Part shown: positions 45,152 to 53,109 of the stretch, one piece after another
How the letters are laid out: every line of letters begins with the position of its first letter
Position numbering within the stretch: position 1 is the stretch's first letter
NCBI RefSeq assembly: GCF_042852765.1
Contig: NZ_AP031414.1
Length of the DNA stretch: 64,000 nt
Direction: 5' to 3' (one strand)
Source of the DNA: Schaedlerella glycyrrhizinilytica_A
GTDB taxonomy: Bacteria; Bacillota; Clostridia; Lachnospirales; Lachnospiraceae
Translations under genes and position numbers: made by a program
The notes under the pieces: generated by a model
Told to the model about the DNA's origin: nothing
The model's database searches: none
What the model saw: the letters and a program-made list of their open reading frames with translations, nothing else

Positions 45152-47377
45152 CTATTTCTTTATCTGATTCAACGCCGCATTCAATTGTTTTGCAGCATCA
45201 CTTTCCAGATCGATCCCTGCCTGCCCCAGAAGTTTCTTCAATGGCTGTCTTGCGACGATCGCCTGCATCTCTTTTGAGATTTTTACCCCCTCTCCCATTC
45301 CTCCTGCCGTTTTTGCGGTCATTGCTGCCATCATCTGATCCAGCAATGCTTTTCCTTTTGGATTCGCGGAAATCTCTCCCATGGTAGAATTCAGCGAAAA
45401 ATATCCTTCTTCCTCTGTGATTTCTGTTTCATCAAACCAGTTCCGTACTTTATCCGCACTGATAAAATATTCCGGATTCGGATCCGACACTTTGACCACT
45501 TCTATTGTATCGAAAATCTCCGTATGTTCGACGCCGTCAATTACTGCAGATGCATAAATTTTATGTGTTCCACTGATCGGAACCGAAAACTTAAATACAT
45601 GATTTTCCGAAGCAACTGTACCAAATTCTTTATCGTCCACATATAGTTTTACTTCCGGCACATTTGCGTACACCTTGATTTCCGTTGTCTCTTCAATCCT
45701 GTCATGATATCTTCGACCGCAAATGTGTACAAACGGATCCTCTGACCACCATGCTTTATAGATATAGTAAGCATCTTTTTTCACTTTTCTGTCAAATGTG
45801 ATCAGTCCCTTATGATTCTTGCCCGGATCTCCCGCTTCGTCTCTTCCTGCCGCCGCAAACTCAAACATATTCCACGCATAGGATCCCCAGATATATGGTC
45901 TCTTTGCCAGCATCTCCAGCATGTGTTCATGATATACCGCCTGATAGCTTTCTGTATAATCTCCTTTTTCCGGCTTCGGCGACTGTAGTTTGATCGTTGA
46001 ATCTGCCCCGTACTCCGTAAGCCCGATCACAACGTCCGGATGTTCTTCATGGAATTTATCAAACCATGCGTCATTATCTTCCACCTCGCCTACATACCAT
46101 CCATAATATAAATTGTAGCCTCGGATATCCGGTAACGTTACAAGCGGAGAATCTGTTTCCAGCATAAACAGATTTGCCATCGCCGATACTCTGGACGGAT
46201 CCATCTCGTGAATGATGTCATTCAAAATCCTATGGTTTTCCAGCAGATCTTCCGTAACTCCCTGCAAAGAAATTTCGTTTGAGATCGCCCAGCATATAAT
46301 GGACGCATGATTATAGTTCTGTGTGATCAGTTCTTTCATCTGCTGAACCGTATTTTCTCTTCCGTTCGGCATATGCACTGTGATATACGGGATCTCCGCC
46401 CATACCACAACGCCTTTCTCATCACAAAGATCATAAAAATACGGATCATGCTGGTAATGCGCCAGTCGGATCGAATTTGCTCCCATGGAAAGGATCAGTT
46501 CCATATCCTCTTCATGCATTTCTTTTGTCAACGCATTTCCCACTCCAAGGCGATCCTGATGGCGGGAAACACCGTGAAGCGGATAAGATTCTCCATTTAA
46601 GAAAAATCCTTTCTCCGGATCAAAGCGGTATTCCCGACAGCCGAAACGTGCCGTAACTTCATCGCACCTCTCGCCGTTTTTATAAACGACTGCCGCCGCC
46701 TGATAAAGATACGGATCTTTCACTCCATTCCATCTGTGCACGTTCTCGATCACAAGGCTTCCTGTGTATTTATCGCCGGATTTTTCCAGTTGTACCTCTC
46801 CAATTCTTTTGCCGTCCCGATCACTTACTGTCACAAGAACTTTTTCCGCTGTTCCCGTCACATATGCGTCAAAGACGATTTCCGCTGTCGTTCCGTTCAG
46901 TTTTGGTGTTACGAGAAATCCGTTTCCGCCGTAAAAATCAAGATCAAAATGGGTTTCATCAACAAGGATCATATAGACGTCACGATAAATCCCGCCATAG
47001 AACGTAAAGTCGGCTCTTTGCGGATACACTCTGTCATTCGGTGAGTTGTCAGCATATACAGTCAGTGTGTTTTTCTCTTTTAACTGTTCCGTGATATCGG
47101 CTCTGAACGTAGAATATCCGCCGTCATGAACGGCAACGTCTTTACCATTAACCAATACTCCGGCTGATGAATTGACGCCTCGAAACTCTAAATACACTCT
47201 CTGTCCCGGTTGATATTCCGGTTTTGCAAAATGCTTCTCGTATTTACATTCTCCTCTGTAATAAGCGGAAGTCCCCTGTCCATCCTCCGCATTCCATGTA
47301 TGCGGAATACTGACATTTTGACGCACGCCTTCTTTTTCAAATAACCAATCATCCTGTAACGTGAATATCTTTCTCAT
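45152..47377 (-). CDS. GH2-family beta-galactosidase-like enzyme, with C-terminal helical tail
   Basis: 741 residues, cytoplasmic. Order: sugar-binding sandwich (VYLEFRGVNSSAGVLVNGKD), Ig-like domain, barrel with GVSRHQDRLGVGNALTKEMH, acid/base Glu in ICWAISNEISLQGVTED (~364) and nucleophile Glu in VIGLTEYGADSTIKLQ (~454). A DUF4982-like domain follows (VKLYVDDKEFGTVASENHVF). The last 82 residues (FSLNSTMGEISANPKGKALL..., nt 45152-45400) are the helical tail shared with GH3-A and GH78-A/B. ATG 47377 has AAAGGAG upstream. A bipartite AraC-3 site precedes the gene. Confidence 0.92.
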   Translation of the reverse strand: MRKIFTLQDDWLFEKEGVRQNVSIPHTWNAEDGQGTSAYYRGECKYEKHFAKPEYQPGQRVYLEFRGVNSSAGVLVNGKDVAVHDGGYSTFRADITEQLKEKNTLTVYADNSPNDRVYPQRADFTFYGGIYRDVYMILVDETHFDLDFYGGNGFLVTPKLNGTTAEIVFDAYVTGTAEKVLVTVSDRDGKRIGEVQLEKSGDKYTGSLVIENVHRWNGVKDPYLYQAAAVVYKNGERCDEVTARFGCREYRFDPEKGFFLNGESYPLHGVSRHQDRLGVGNALTKEMHEEDMELILSMGANSIRLAHYQHDPYFYDLCDEKGVVVWAEIPYITVHMPNGRENTVQQMKELITQNYNHASIICWAISNEISLQGVTEDLLENHRILNDIIHEMDPSRVSAMANLFMLETDSPLVTLPDIRGYNLYYGWYVGEVEDNDAWFDKFHEEHPDVVIGLTEYGADSTIKLQSPKPEKGDYTESYQAVYHEHMLEMLAKRPYIWGSYAWNMFEFAAAGRDEAGDPGKNHKGLITFDRKVKKDAYYIYKAWWSEDPFVHICGRRYHDRIEETTEIKVYANVPEVKLYVDDKEFGTVASENHVFKFSVPISGTHKIYASAVIDGVEHTEIFDTIEVVKVSDPNPEYFISADKVRNWFDETEITEEEGYFSLNSTMGEISANPKGKALLDQMMAAMTAKTAGGMGEGVKISKEMQAIVARQPLKKLLGQAGIDLESDAAKQLNAALNQIKK

Positions 47378-47423
47378 ATATGTGCTCCTTTCCATTACCG
47401 TACAACAGTCAATTTATTGATTC

Positions 47424-47458
47424 TGGCATCGGTTGTTTTGCCTCGTACACCGACGCTA
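47424..47458. repeat. Interspersed palindromic element, copy R8 (degenerate)
   Basis: Left TGGCATCGGTTGT, right GTACACCGACGCTA (47445-47458). Only one arm is well kept. It lies between the GH2 promoter and its ATG, so in the mRNA leader. Confidence 0.6.
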
Positions 47459-47463
47459 AAAAC

Positions 47464-47526
47464 AGTATATAAAATCCCCCCTGAATTCTTTAGAATTATT
47501 TAGGGGGGATTTAGCACAATTTTGCT
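47464..47526 (-). promoter_or_regulatory. AraC-3 bipartite operator and promoter of GH2-GH1 (site b)
   Basis: Minus strand: box 1 AAAATTGTGCTA ending at 47512; box 2 TAAATAATTCTA ending at 47491; -10 TATACT at 47464-47469. The two boxes repeat with a 21-bp period, and 21 nt separate box 2 from the -10. The same geometry is found at 53045-53107 and 57354-57416. The site overlaps the terminator of the AraC-3 gene. Confidence 0.75.
47472..47512 (-). terminator. Terminator of AraC-3, overlapping the GH2 operator
   Basis: AAATCCCCCCT pairs exactly with AGGGGGGATTT around a 19-nt loop, and is followed on the minus strand by TTTATATACTG. It lies 20 nt past the AraC-3 stop and contains box 2 of the operator in its loop. 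Confidence 0.65.
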
Positions 47527-47532
47527 CTTTTC

Positions 47533-48738
47533 TTATTCGTTTTTCATCAGGCTTCGATACTTGCTCGGCGTCATCTGCTGATACTTTTTAAATAATCTCG
47601 AAAAATAATTTTCGTCATATATCCCTACAAGCTCGGCAATATTCTGTATAGGAAGATCTGTCGCGGCAAGATATTTCAACGATGCGCCCAGACGCTTCCG
47701 GTTTACATATTCTGTCAAATTCATCTCGTTCTCTTTTTTAAACTGTTTTGACAAATAACTTGCATTGACAGCATATTTCTCCGCGATCACATTCAATGAC
47801 AGATCTTCATTCAGATTAAAATCAATATAGTTCATTACATCACGAACCATTTTTGAATGCCCCGCCAGCGAATGATTCTGTACCAGCATACAATACTTTC
47901 TTATCATCGCTCTGGAAATTGTCCTGAGATCTCCCTCATTCTTCGCCATTTCGATCTTATTTGCAAAATCTGTGGACAGGTGATCGATATGAGCCGGATG
48001 TACGTCCGCATCCTGCACTGCACGACGCATCAATGTATTTAAAACGATCAGCATATTTTGGTCATTACGAAACTTACTTGCCAAACGTGGAGATAATCTG
48101 TAATTGGAAAATATCTTTTCAATCTCCAAAACTCTCTCCAGATTTCCGGAACGGATCGCCTCCATAAAACGCTCCTCGATTTTATACCTGCTTTCGATCG
48201 TCTCCATAGAAACTTTATTTTCTTCTAAAAGCTGCAATTCATTATATGGAACCATATCCTCACTTCCGAAATGTTCAATATAAGTCCGTATGATCTCTGT
48301 ATCTTCATCCAGCAGATATTTCATATTTATCATGATCAGACTTTCCAACACAGATAAATCATTCACCAGCGGAAGACTATTATAATATTCCCGGAGTTCT
48401 TTCTGAAATATCACCGGTATCTGATTTTTCTCCATCACTCCCTGTAAAATTTCTTCTGTCGTATCCACCATAAAGAGACCTATTTCCACTACGCTTGTAC
48501 CGTATAAAAATAACATTCCATATCTCTGGTATTGGTCAGCTTTAATATATAAAGTGCCCTTTGTGCATAGTTCGGCAATTTCTTCCGCCGTCTTTCCGAT
48601 CTCCGGTTCTGTCCCCAAAATTTTGCACAGTCTTCGTTCGGCTTCATTTTCAACGGTCTCCTGCGCCTGATATTTATGATATGGAAGTCCGAATGCCTGT
48701 ACCGTCTCCTCGAATTGTTGAAATACATCTATTTCCAT
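47533..48738 (-). CDS. AraC-family transcriptional regulator 3
   Basis: 401 residues. The C-terminal double HTH is LNVIAEKYAVNASYLSKQFK and IQNIAELVGIYDENYFSRLF, ending QQMTPSKYRSLMKNE. The N-terminal ~290 residues are an unassigned sensor region (FQQFEETVQAFGLPYHKYQA, LCKILGTEPEIGKTAEEIAE) comparable in size to regulators 1 and 2. AGGGA precedes the ATG. It follows GH78-D by 83 nt and is probably in the GPH-C, GH78-D, AraC-3 unit. A shared bipartite motif before each of the three local units makes it the likely activator of block 3. Confidence 0.9.
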   Translation of the reverse strand: MEIDVFQQFEETVQAFGLPYHKYQAQETVENEAERRLCKILGTEPEIGKTAEEIAELCTKGTLYIKADQYQRYGMLFLYGTSVVEIGLFMVDTTEEILQGVMEKNQIPVIFQKELREYYNSLPLVNDLSVLESLIMINMKYLLDEDTEIIRTYIEHFGSEDMVPYNELQLLEENKVSMETIESRYKIEERFMEAIRSGNLERVLEIEKIFSNYRLSPRLASKFRNDQNMLIVLNTLMRRAVQDADVHPAHIDHLSTDFANKIEMAKNEGDLRTISRAMIRKYCMLVQNHSLAGHSKMVRDVMNYIDFNLNEDLSLNVIAEKYAVNASYLSKQFKKENEMNLTEYVNRKRLGASLKYLAATDLPIQNIAELVGIYDENYFSRLFKKYQQMTPSKYRSLMKNE

Positions 48739-48821
48739 TTATCCCTATCGCCTTGTATCATTCTTCATAACATCCTATGGTAGAAATAATAGCATATCTT
48801 TATTCTTTTTTCTATCTGTAA

Positions 48822-51392
48822 TCAAAACTCATATTTCCCATATCCGACTTCATAACACCGACCGTCCGGCAGACGAATCTGCGCCGTTGTGTTTGCCGGA
48901 ACAGAAACGGTAAATATGTCCCGATCTTTCTCCCGTCTCCATCCGCTTTCAACTTTACCATAAGGAGACTGATATACGGCATCCGCATAGGTCAGACTTC
49001 CTCCCGGCGTCGGTATGATCCGGAAATGATTCTCTCCGTCAACCTGAATGCCGCATACCGTGCGGAATAAAAATGCGCATACGGCACCCGGTGAATAATG
49101 ATTCATGGAACAGATTTTCGGGTGCTGTTCTTCATCATAGGAAATATAATTTTCCCAGACCGTCGTGCCGCCCTGTGCAACCATAGCCAGCCATCCCGGC
49201 GCTTCCGTATTCTCCAGCATACGGTAAGCGCTGTCCACATAGCCGTATTTCACCAACACATCCAATACGAACGGTGTGGATAAAAAGCCCGTCCCTACTT
49301 TGTAATCTCTTGCGATCACATCTGCGTTGAGTTTTTCCGCAACCGCTTTCTGATCTTCCGCATCTAACAGTCCGAGCGCCAGTGCCCGGACCATCGGCGC
49401 CTGTCGCGGCGCTTTGATCGTTCCGTTTTCAACAAAATGATGATTGTACGCCTTTTTTGCTCCCTCTGCATAAATTTCACACTGTGCCGCCTCTTCATTT
49501 TTTCCGATCGCCCGCAGCATTTCTGCCAATAAAGACATGGAATAATGCATATAAGCAGACGTTATCTCCTGTTTTGGACGGATCAGTTCTTTCCCCGAAT
49601 CGCAGTCCGGTTCCAGCCACTCTCCCCAATGCAGACCAGATTCGATGATATACTGATTGTATTCGCTGTCCGGTAATAAAAACGGAGCGATCATCGGCTT
49701 CAATCGATGATCATCCGGAAGATGATAGTAGCTTTTGTCTGCCGCTGCCTTTATGACATATTCTTTCCAACCATGCATCAAATCGTAATTCTCGCAAATA
49801 AAATCCTCATCGCCATATCGTTTCCAAAGAACATACGGAATAATAACTGCTGCATCTGCCCATCCGGATGCTCCGTTTAACGCATCCCGACTATCCTTTC
49901 CGCGGATTTTCGGACATACATTATCCACACGTCCGTCCTCTCTCTGACAGTCCCGCACATCCCGCAGCCATTTGCGATAAAATGCTGCCGCATCCGCAAG
50001 ATAACTTGCAGTCTCCGCAAACACTTGCGCGTCTCCTGTCCATCCGCTCTTTTCCCGCTGCGGACAATCCGTTGGAATATCCACAAAATTGCTTTTCTGA
50101 CTCCACCTTGTATTTTGCAGGAACTGCTCGATCATCGGATTGGAACAATGAAACTCCCCGGTATATTCCATCTCACTGTATACGGCTACCGCCTCAAAAT
50201 CTTTTGGATCTACAACATCCATTCCCTCTACCAGCGCATAACGGAATCCGGAATAGAAAAATTCCGGCTGAAATACATGTTCTGCCCCGTCACATATGTA
50301 TACGATTTCCTGATTGATGGACGGCAGATCCGGAAGAACATGCAAAAGTGTATTGTTACTGTATTCGCCATGATCCAACGCCTCACACATACGAAGCCGG
50401 ATCTGTTGTCCATACTCTCCCTTGATACAAAATCGGATATATCCTGCCAAATTCTGATGAAAATCCAGAATCTTTTCCCCGCTTGGACTGATGAGCAGTT
50501 CCGGTTCAAACACTTCATGTTCTTCAATCATCCCAAGCGGTGAAGCCTCCAGATTCATATTTTTCTCTACACACACTGGCTGTTTTTCATACTTCGGTAC
50601 ACAGCGTGCATCATAAATCTCACCGTCTTTCAAATCCGTATAACGAACCGGTCCCTCATTGCTCCACCTAAATTCCTCGTCCGTCAAGATCCGCTCGGTC
50701 GTTCCGTCCGCATAAACCAATTCCAGTTGTGCCAAAAGAGCCGTCTGCGTTCCGAAAAAATACTGCGTATTGGTACTGCCGATCTTTCCTTTATACCATC
50801 CGTCCCCTACCATAAATTCCAGACAATTTTCCTTTTGAATGGAATCCGTCACGTCATAGACTTGATAATACAGTCGTTTTTCATATTCCGTGCATCCCGG
50901 AGCCAGCACGCCCGGAACTCTCTTTCCATTCAGCCATGCAGCGTACACGCCGCAGGCAGTCGCATAAAGCCTTGCACGAACCACCAGCTTTTCTGCCGTA
51001 AATTTTCTTTGAAAACAGTCTGCTGCCAAACGTTCTTCCCGGTCTATATCAATACCGCTGATCCACTGTGCTTTCCAGTCATCCGCATCCAAAAGTCCCA
51101 TTTCAAACCACGCGGTATCAGAAGCGGTCTCCTGCTCATTCTCATCCCAGATCCATACTTTCCAGTATGCTCTCTGCCGGGATTGCAGGTGCTCGCCTTT
51201 ATATCGGCAATGCATCGAACTGCTTGTCACTTTTCCACTGTCGAATAATATATCTTGTTCATCGTCCGTCACAACAACACGATATGCACACTGACGCTTT
51301 CCATTTTTACAATTCCATGTAAATCTCGGATTCACCTGATCGATTCCCAGTGGATTTTCTCTGTATTCTGTTCTTAATCGAATTGCTCTCAT
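48822..51392 (-). CDS. GH78 alpha-L-rhamnosidase D
   Basis: 856 residues, the shortest GH78 here, cytoplasmic. It begins RLRTEYRENPLGIDQVNPRF, followed by RLYATACGVYAAWLNGKRVP. The acid loop is PTDCPQREKSGWTGDAQVF (~437), the shorter form shared with GH78-C, and the distal loop is GGTTVWENYISYDEEQHP (~744) with Glu kept. It stops at the C-terminal sandwich (IRLPDGRCYEVGYGKYEF) without the helical tail. GGAGA precedes the ATG. It lies 80 nt after GPH-C and probably acts on its cargo. Confidence 0.92.
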   Translation of the reverse strand: MRAIRLRTEYRENPLGIDQVNPRFTWNCKNGKRQCAYRVVVTDDEQDILFDSGKVTSSSMHCRYKGEHLQSRQRAYWKVWIWDENEQETASDTAWFEMGLLDADDWKAQWISGIDIDREERLAADCFQRKFTAEKLVVRARLYATACGVYAAWLNGKRVPGVLAPGCTEYEKRLYYQVYDVTDSIQKENCLEFMVGDGWYKGKIGSTNTQYFFGTQTALLAQLELVYADGTTERILTDEEFRWSNEGPVRYTDLKDGEIYDARCVPKYEKQPVCVEKNMNLEASPLGMIEEHEVFEPELLISPSGEKILDFHQNLAGYIRFCIKGEYGQQIRLRMCEALDHGEYSNNTLLHVLPDLPSINQEIVYICDGAEHVFQPEFFYSGFRYALVEGMDVVDPKDFEAVAVYSEMEYTGEFHCSNPMIEQFLQNTRWSQKSNFVDIPTDCPQREKSGWTGDAQVFAETASYLADAAAFYRKWLRDVRDCQREDGRVDNVCPKIRGKDSRDALNGASGWADAAVIIPYVLWKRYGDEDFICENYDLMHGWKEYVIKAAADKSYYHLPDDHRLKPMIAPFLLPDSEYNQYIIESGLHWGEWLEPDCDSGKELIRPKQEITSAYMHYSMSLLAEMLRAIGKNEEAAQCEIYAEGAKKAYNHHFVENGTIKAPRQAPMVRALALGLLDAEDQKAVAEKLNADVIARDYKVGTGFLSTPFVLDVLVKYGYVDSAYRMLENTEAPGWLAMVAQGGTTVWENYISYDEEQHPKICSMNHYSPGAVCAFLFRTVCGIQVDGENHFRIIPTPGGSLTYADAVYQSPYGKVESGWRREKDRDIFTVSVPANTTAQIRLPDGRCYEVGYGKYEF

Positions 51393-51472
51393 AATATCTC
51401 CAATAATTTTACGGGAAACAGATGCCTTTGATCCGGCACACCATTCCCCGCATTTCTATCATGTTACTTTAT

Positions 51473-52990
51473 CTAATTATTTTTTGCTTTCTTAGCTTCA
51501 ATATTCTTCTGAACCTCTACCATCTTTTCTCGTGTAAGATTTGAGTTCTTCATCGATACCAATGTACAGATCCAACCAATGATCGGACAAACGATCAACA
51601 AGAACACCGTCATTACCTTTACTCCCGTTGTCAGCGGATCTCCCTGCTGCGGAGCCGTTGTTGTATATCCGATCAACGCCACACATGCCGTTGCGATCGT
51701 CGCTCCGAATGCTGAAATAAATTTGTCTACAAAACTATATGTAGCGGAAACTGCCGCTGGCATATACTTTCCGGTTCTGTCAAGCTCGTAATCTACAATA
51801 TCCATACGAAGCGCGTTGGTAGCAACTGACACCACCATCTTCACACCATTGTTTCCAAAGTTAAAGAGTACGAACACAAGCGCAAGCGCTCCCGCAAGTG
51901 CTGTCGAAGTTGCGGTTCCATTCATCAGTCCGCCGATTTCTGAAACCGGTGCGAGAATTAAAAATAATGCATACAAAACATTCAATACGATACAGACTTT
52001 TGTCCAATCGCACATGGACGCTTTATTTCCTTTCTTTGCCGCGATCTTAGCTCCGATCACCGCAAAGATAATGGACGGAAGCATTGCAACGGCGGAAAGA
52101 ATGGAGGAAATGGACATTGAACCGATCCAGATACCAAAAAGCATCGTAGATACTACGGACGCAGAACCGATTGTCTGGGCCAGTTTATCGGAACAGGCTG
52201 CAACCATATATCTCTGCAATTCTTTATTTTCTTTGATCAAAGCAATCATATCTTTAAAAGATACTTTATTTTCCTCTGCCGATCCCACCGAGATTCCCTC
52301 AAAGTTCTCCGCCTTATCATACGGAGTTATGCCGACACAGGCAAGCAGATAAAATGCAAGTGAAACCAAGATCACCACGATATTTAACTCTGCAAAATAA
52401 GACGTTCCCTGAATGTTATCATGCTTCGGGAGAATCACTGCCATAGATACCATGGACATGATCATCGGCGTCAGATAAGAGTATGCCGTAGACCATACCG
52501 ACAGTGTCGGTCTCTGTCTCGGATCATTTGTCATAACATTACCGGTAATAGAAGTGGACACTCCGACAAACGTATATCCTAAAATATAAATTGCATATGC
52601 CAAGACAAACATTGCAATACCGATCGCTCCCTTAAATCCAAAATTCGGGAAGATATTACACATCAACGTTGTAGCCAATGCCATCAACGCCCAGCCAGTC
52701 ATCATGAAAATCCGGATTTTACCATGTTTTCCGTTATATCGTTCGATCACATATGCGACAAGCGGATCCGTGATCCCGTCAAAGATTCTGGATCCGGTAA
52801 TGATGATTCCGGTTACTGCAACCAATATACCAAAGTTTGCATTCCCAATATAGGTTGCCGATGCCATCAACATATAGAATACCATCTGTCCTGCGCCGGT
52901 CATCATTGCCAGTGCGATCTGCCATGTTTTCGCTCTTTTGTAATTCACTCCGTCAGCCTGCGAAGCTGTCATTTTGTTTTTCCCCATCAT
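51473..52990 (-). CDS. GPH-family sugar:cation symporter C
   Basis: 505 residues, 12 membrane segments. DGITDPLVAYVIERYNGKHG with KIRIFMMTGWAL is the family loop, though the usual RxxxG(R/K)xRP is altered to HGKIRIF. The later DYELDRTGKYMPA replaces the common DYxEWxTG. It differs clearly from copies A and B and may carry another cargo. AAGGAAG precedes the ATG; a second ATG follows at once. The promoter region 53041-53107 carries AraC-3 site a. It precedes GH78-D. Confidence 0.9.
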   Translation of the reverse strand: MMGKNKMTASQADGVNYKRAKTWQIALAMMTGAGQMVFYMLMASATYIGNANFGILVAVTGIIITGSRIFDGITDPLVAYVIERYNGKHGKIRIFMMTGWALMALATTLMCNIFPNFGFKGAIGIAMFVLAYAIYILGYTFVGVSTSITGNVMTNDPRQRPTLSVWSTAYSYLTPMIMSMVSMAVILPKHDNIQGTSYFAELNIVVILVSLAFYLLACVGITPYDKAENFEGISVGSAEENKVSFKDMIALIKENKELQRYMVAACSDKLAQTIGSASVVSTMLFGIWIGSMSISSILSAVAMLPSIIFAVIGAKIAAKKGNKASMCDWTKVCIVLNVLYALFLILAPVSEIGGLMNGTATSTALAGALALVFVLFNFGNNGVKMVVSVATNALRMDIVDYELDRTGKYMPAAVSATYSFVDKFISAFGATIATACVALIGYTTTAPQQGDPLTTGVKVMTVFLLIVCPIIGWICTLVSMKNSNLTREKMVEVQKNIEAKKAKNN

Positions 52991-53044
52991 TCATCTTCCT
53001 TTCGCCTTATTTTTCTGTTCGGGATCTCTCCGTGATCTGTTTTT

Positions 53045-53107
53045 ATCATAATCAAAATTCCTGTTTTTCTTTAGAATGATTTTGGCACATACTAGCACGA
53101 TTTTGCT
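53045..53107 (-). promoter_or_regulatory. AraC-3 bipartite operator and promoter of GPH-C (site a)
   Basis: Minus strand: box 1 AAAATCGTGCTA (fwd 53093-53104); box 2 AAAATCATTCTA (53072-53083); -10 TATGAT (53045-53050). The boxes are direct repeats with 21-bp period and 21 nt to the -10, exactly as in sites b and c. Box 1 overlaps the last bases before the GH3-B stop codon. Confidence 0.75.
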
Positions 53108-53109
53108 TT

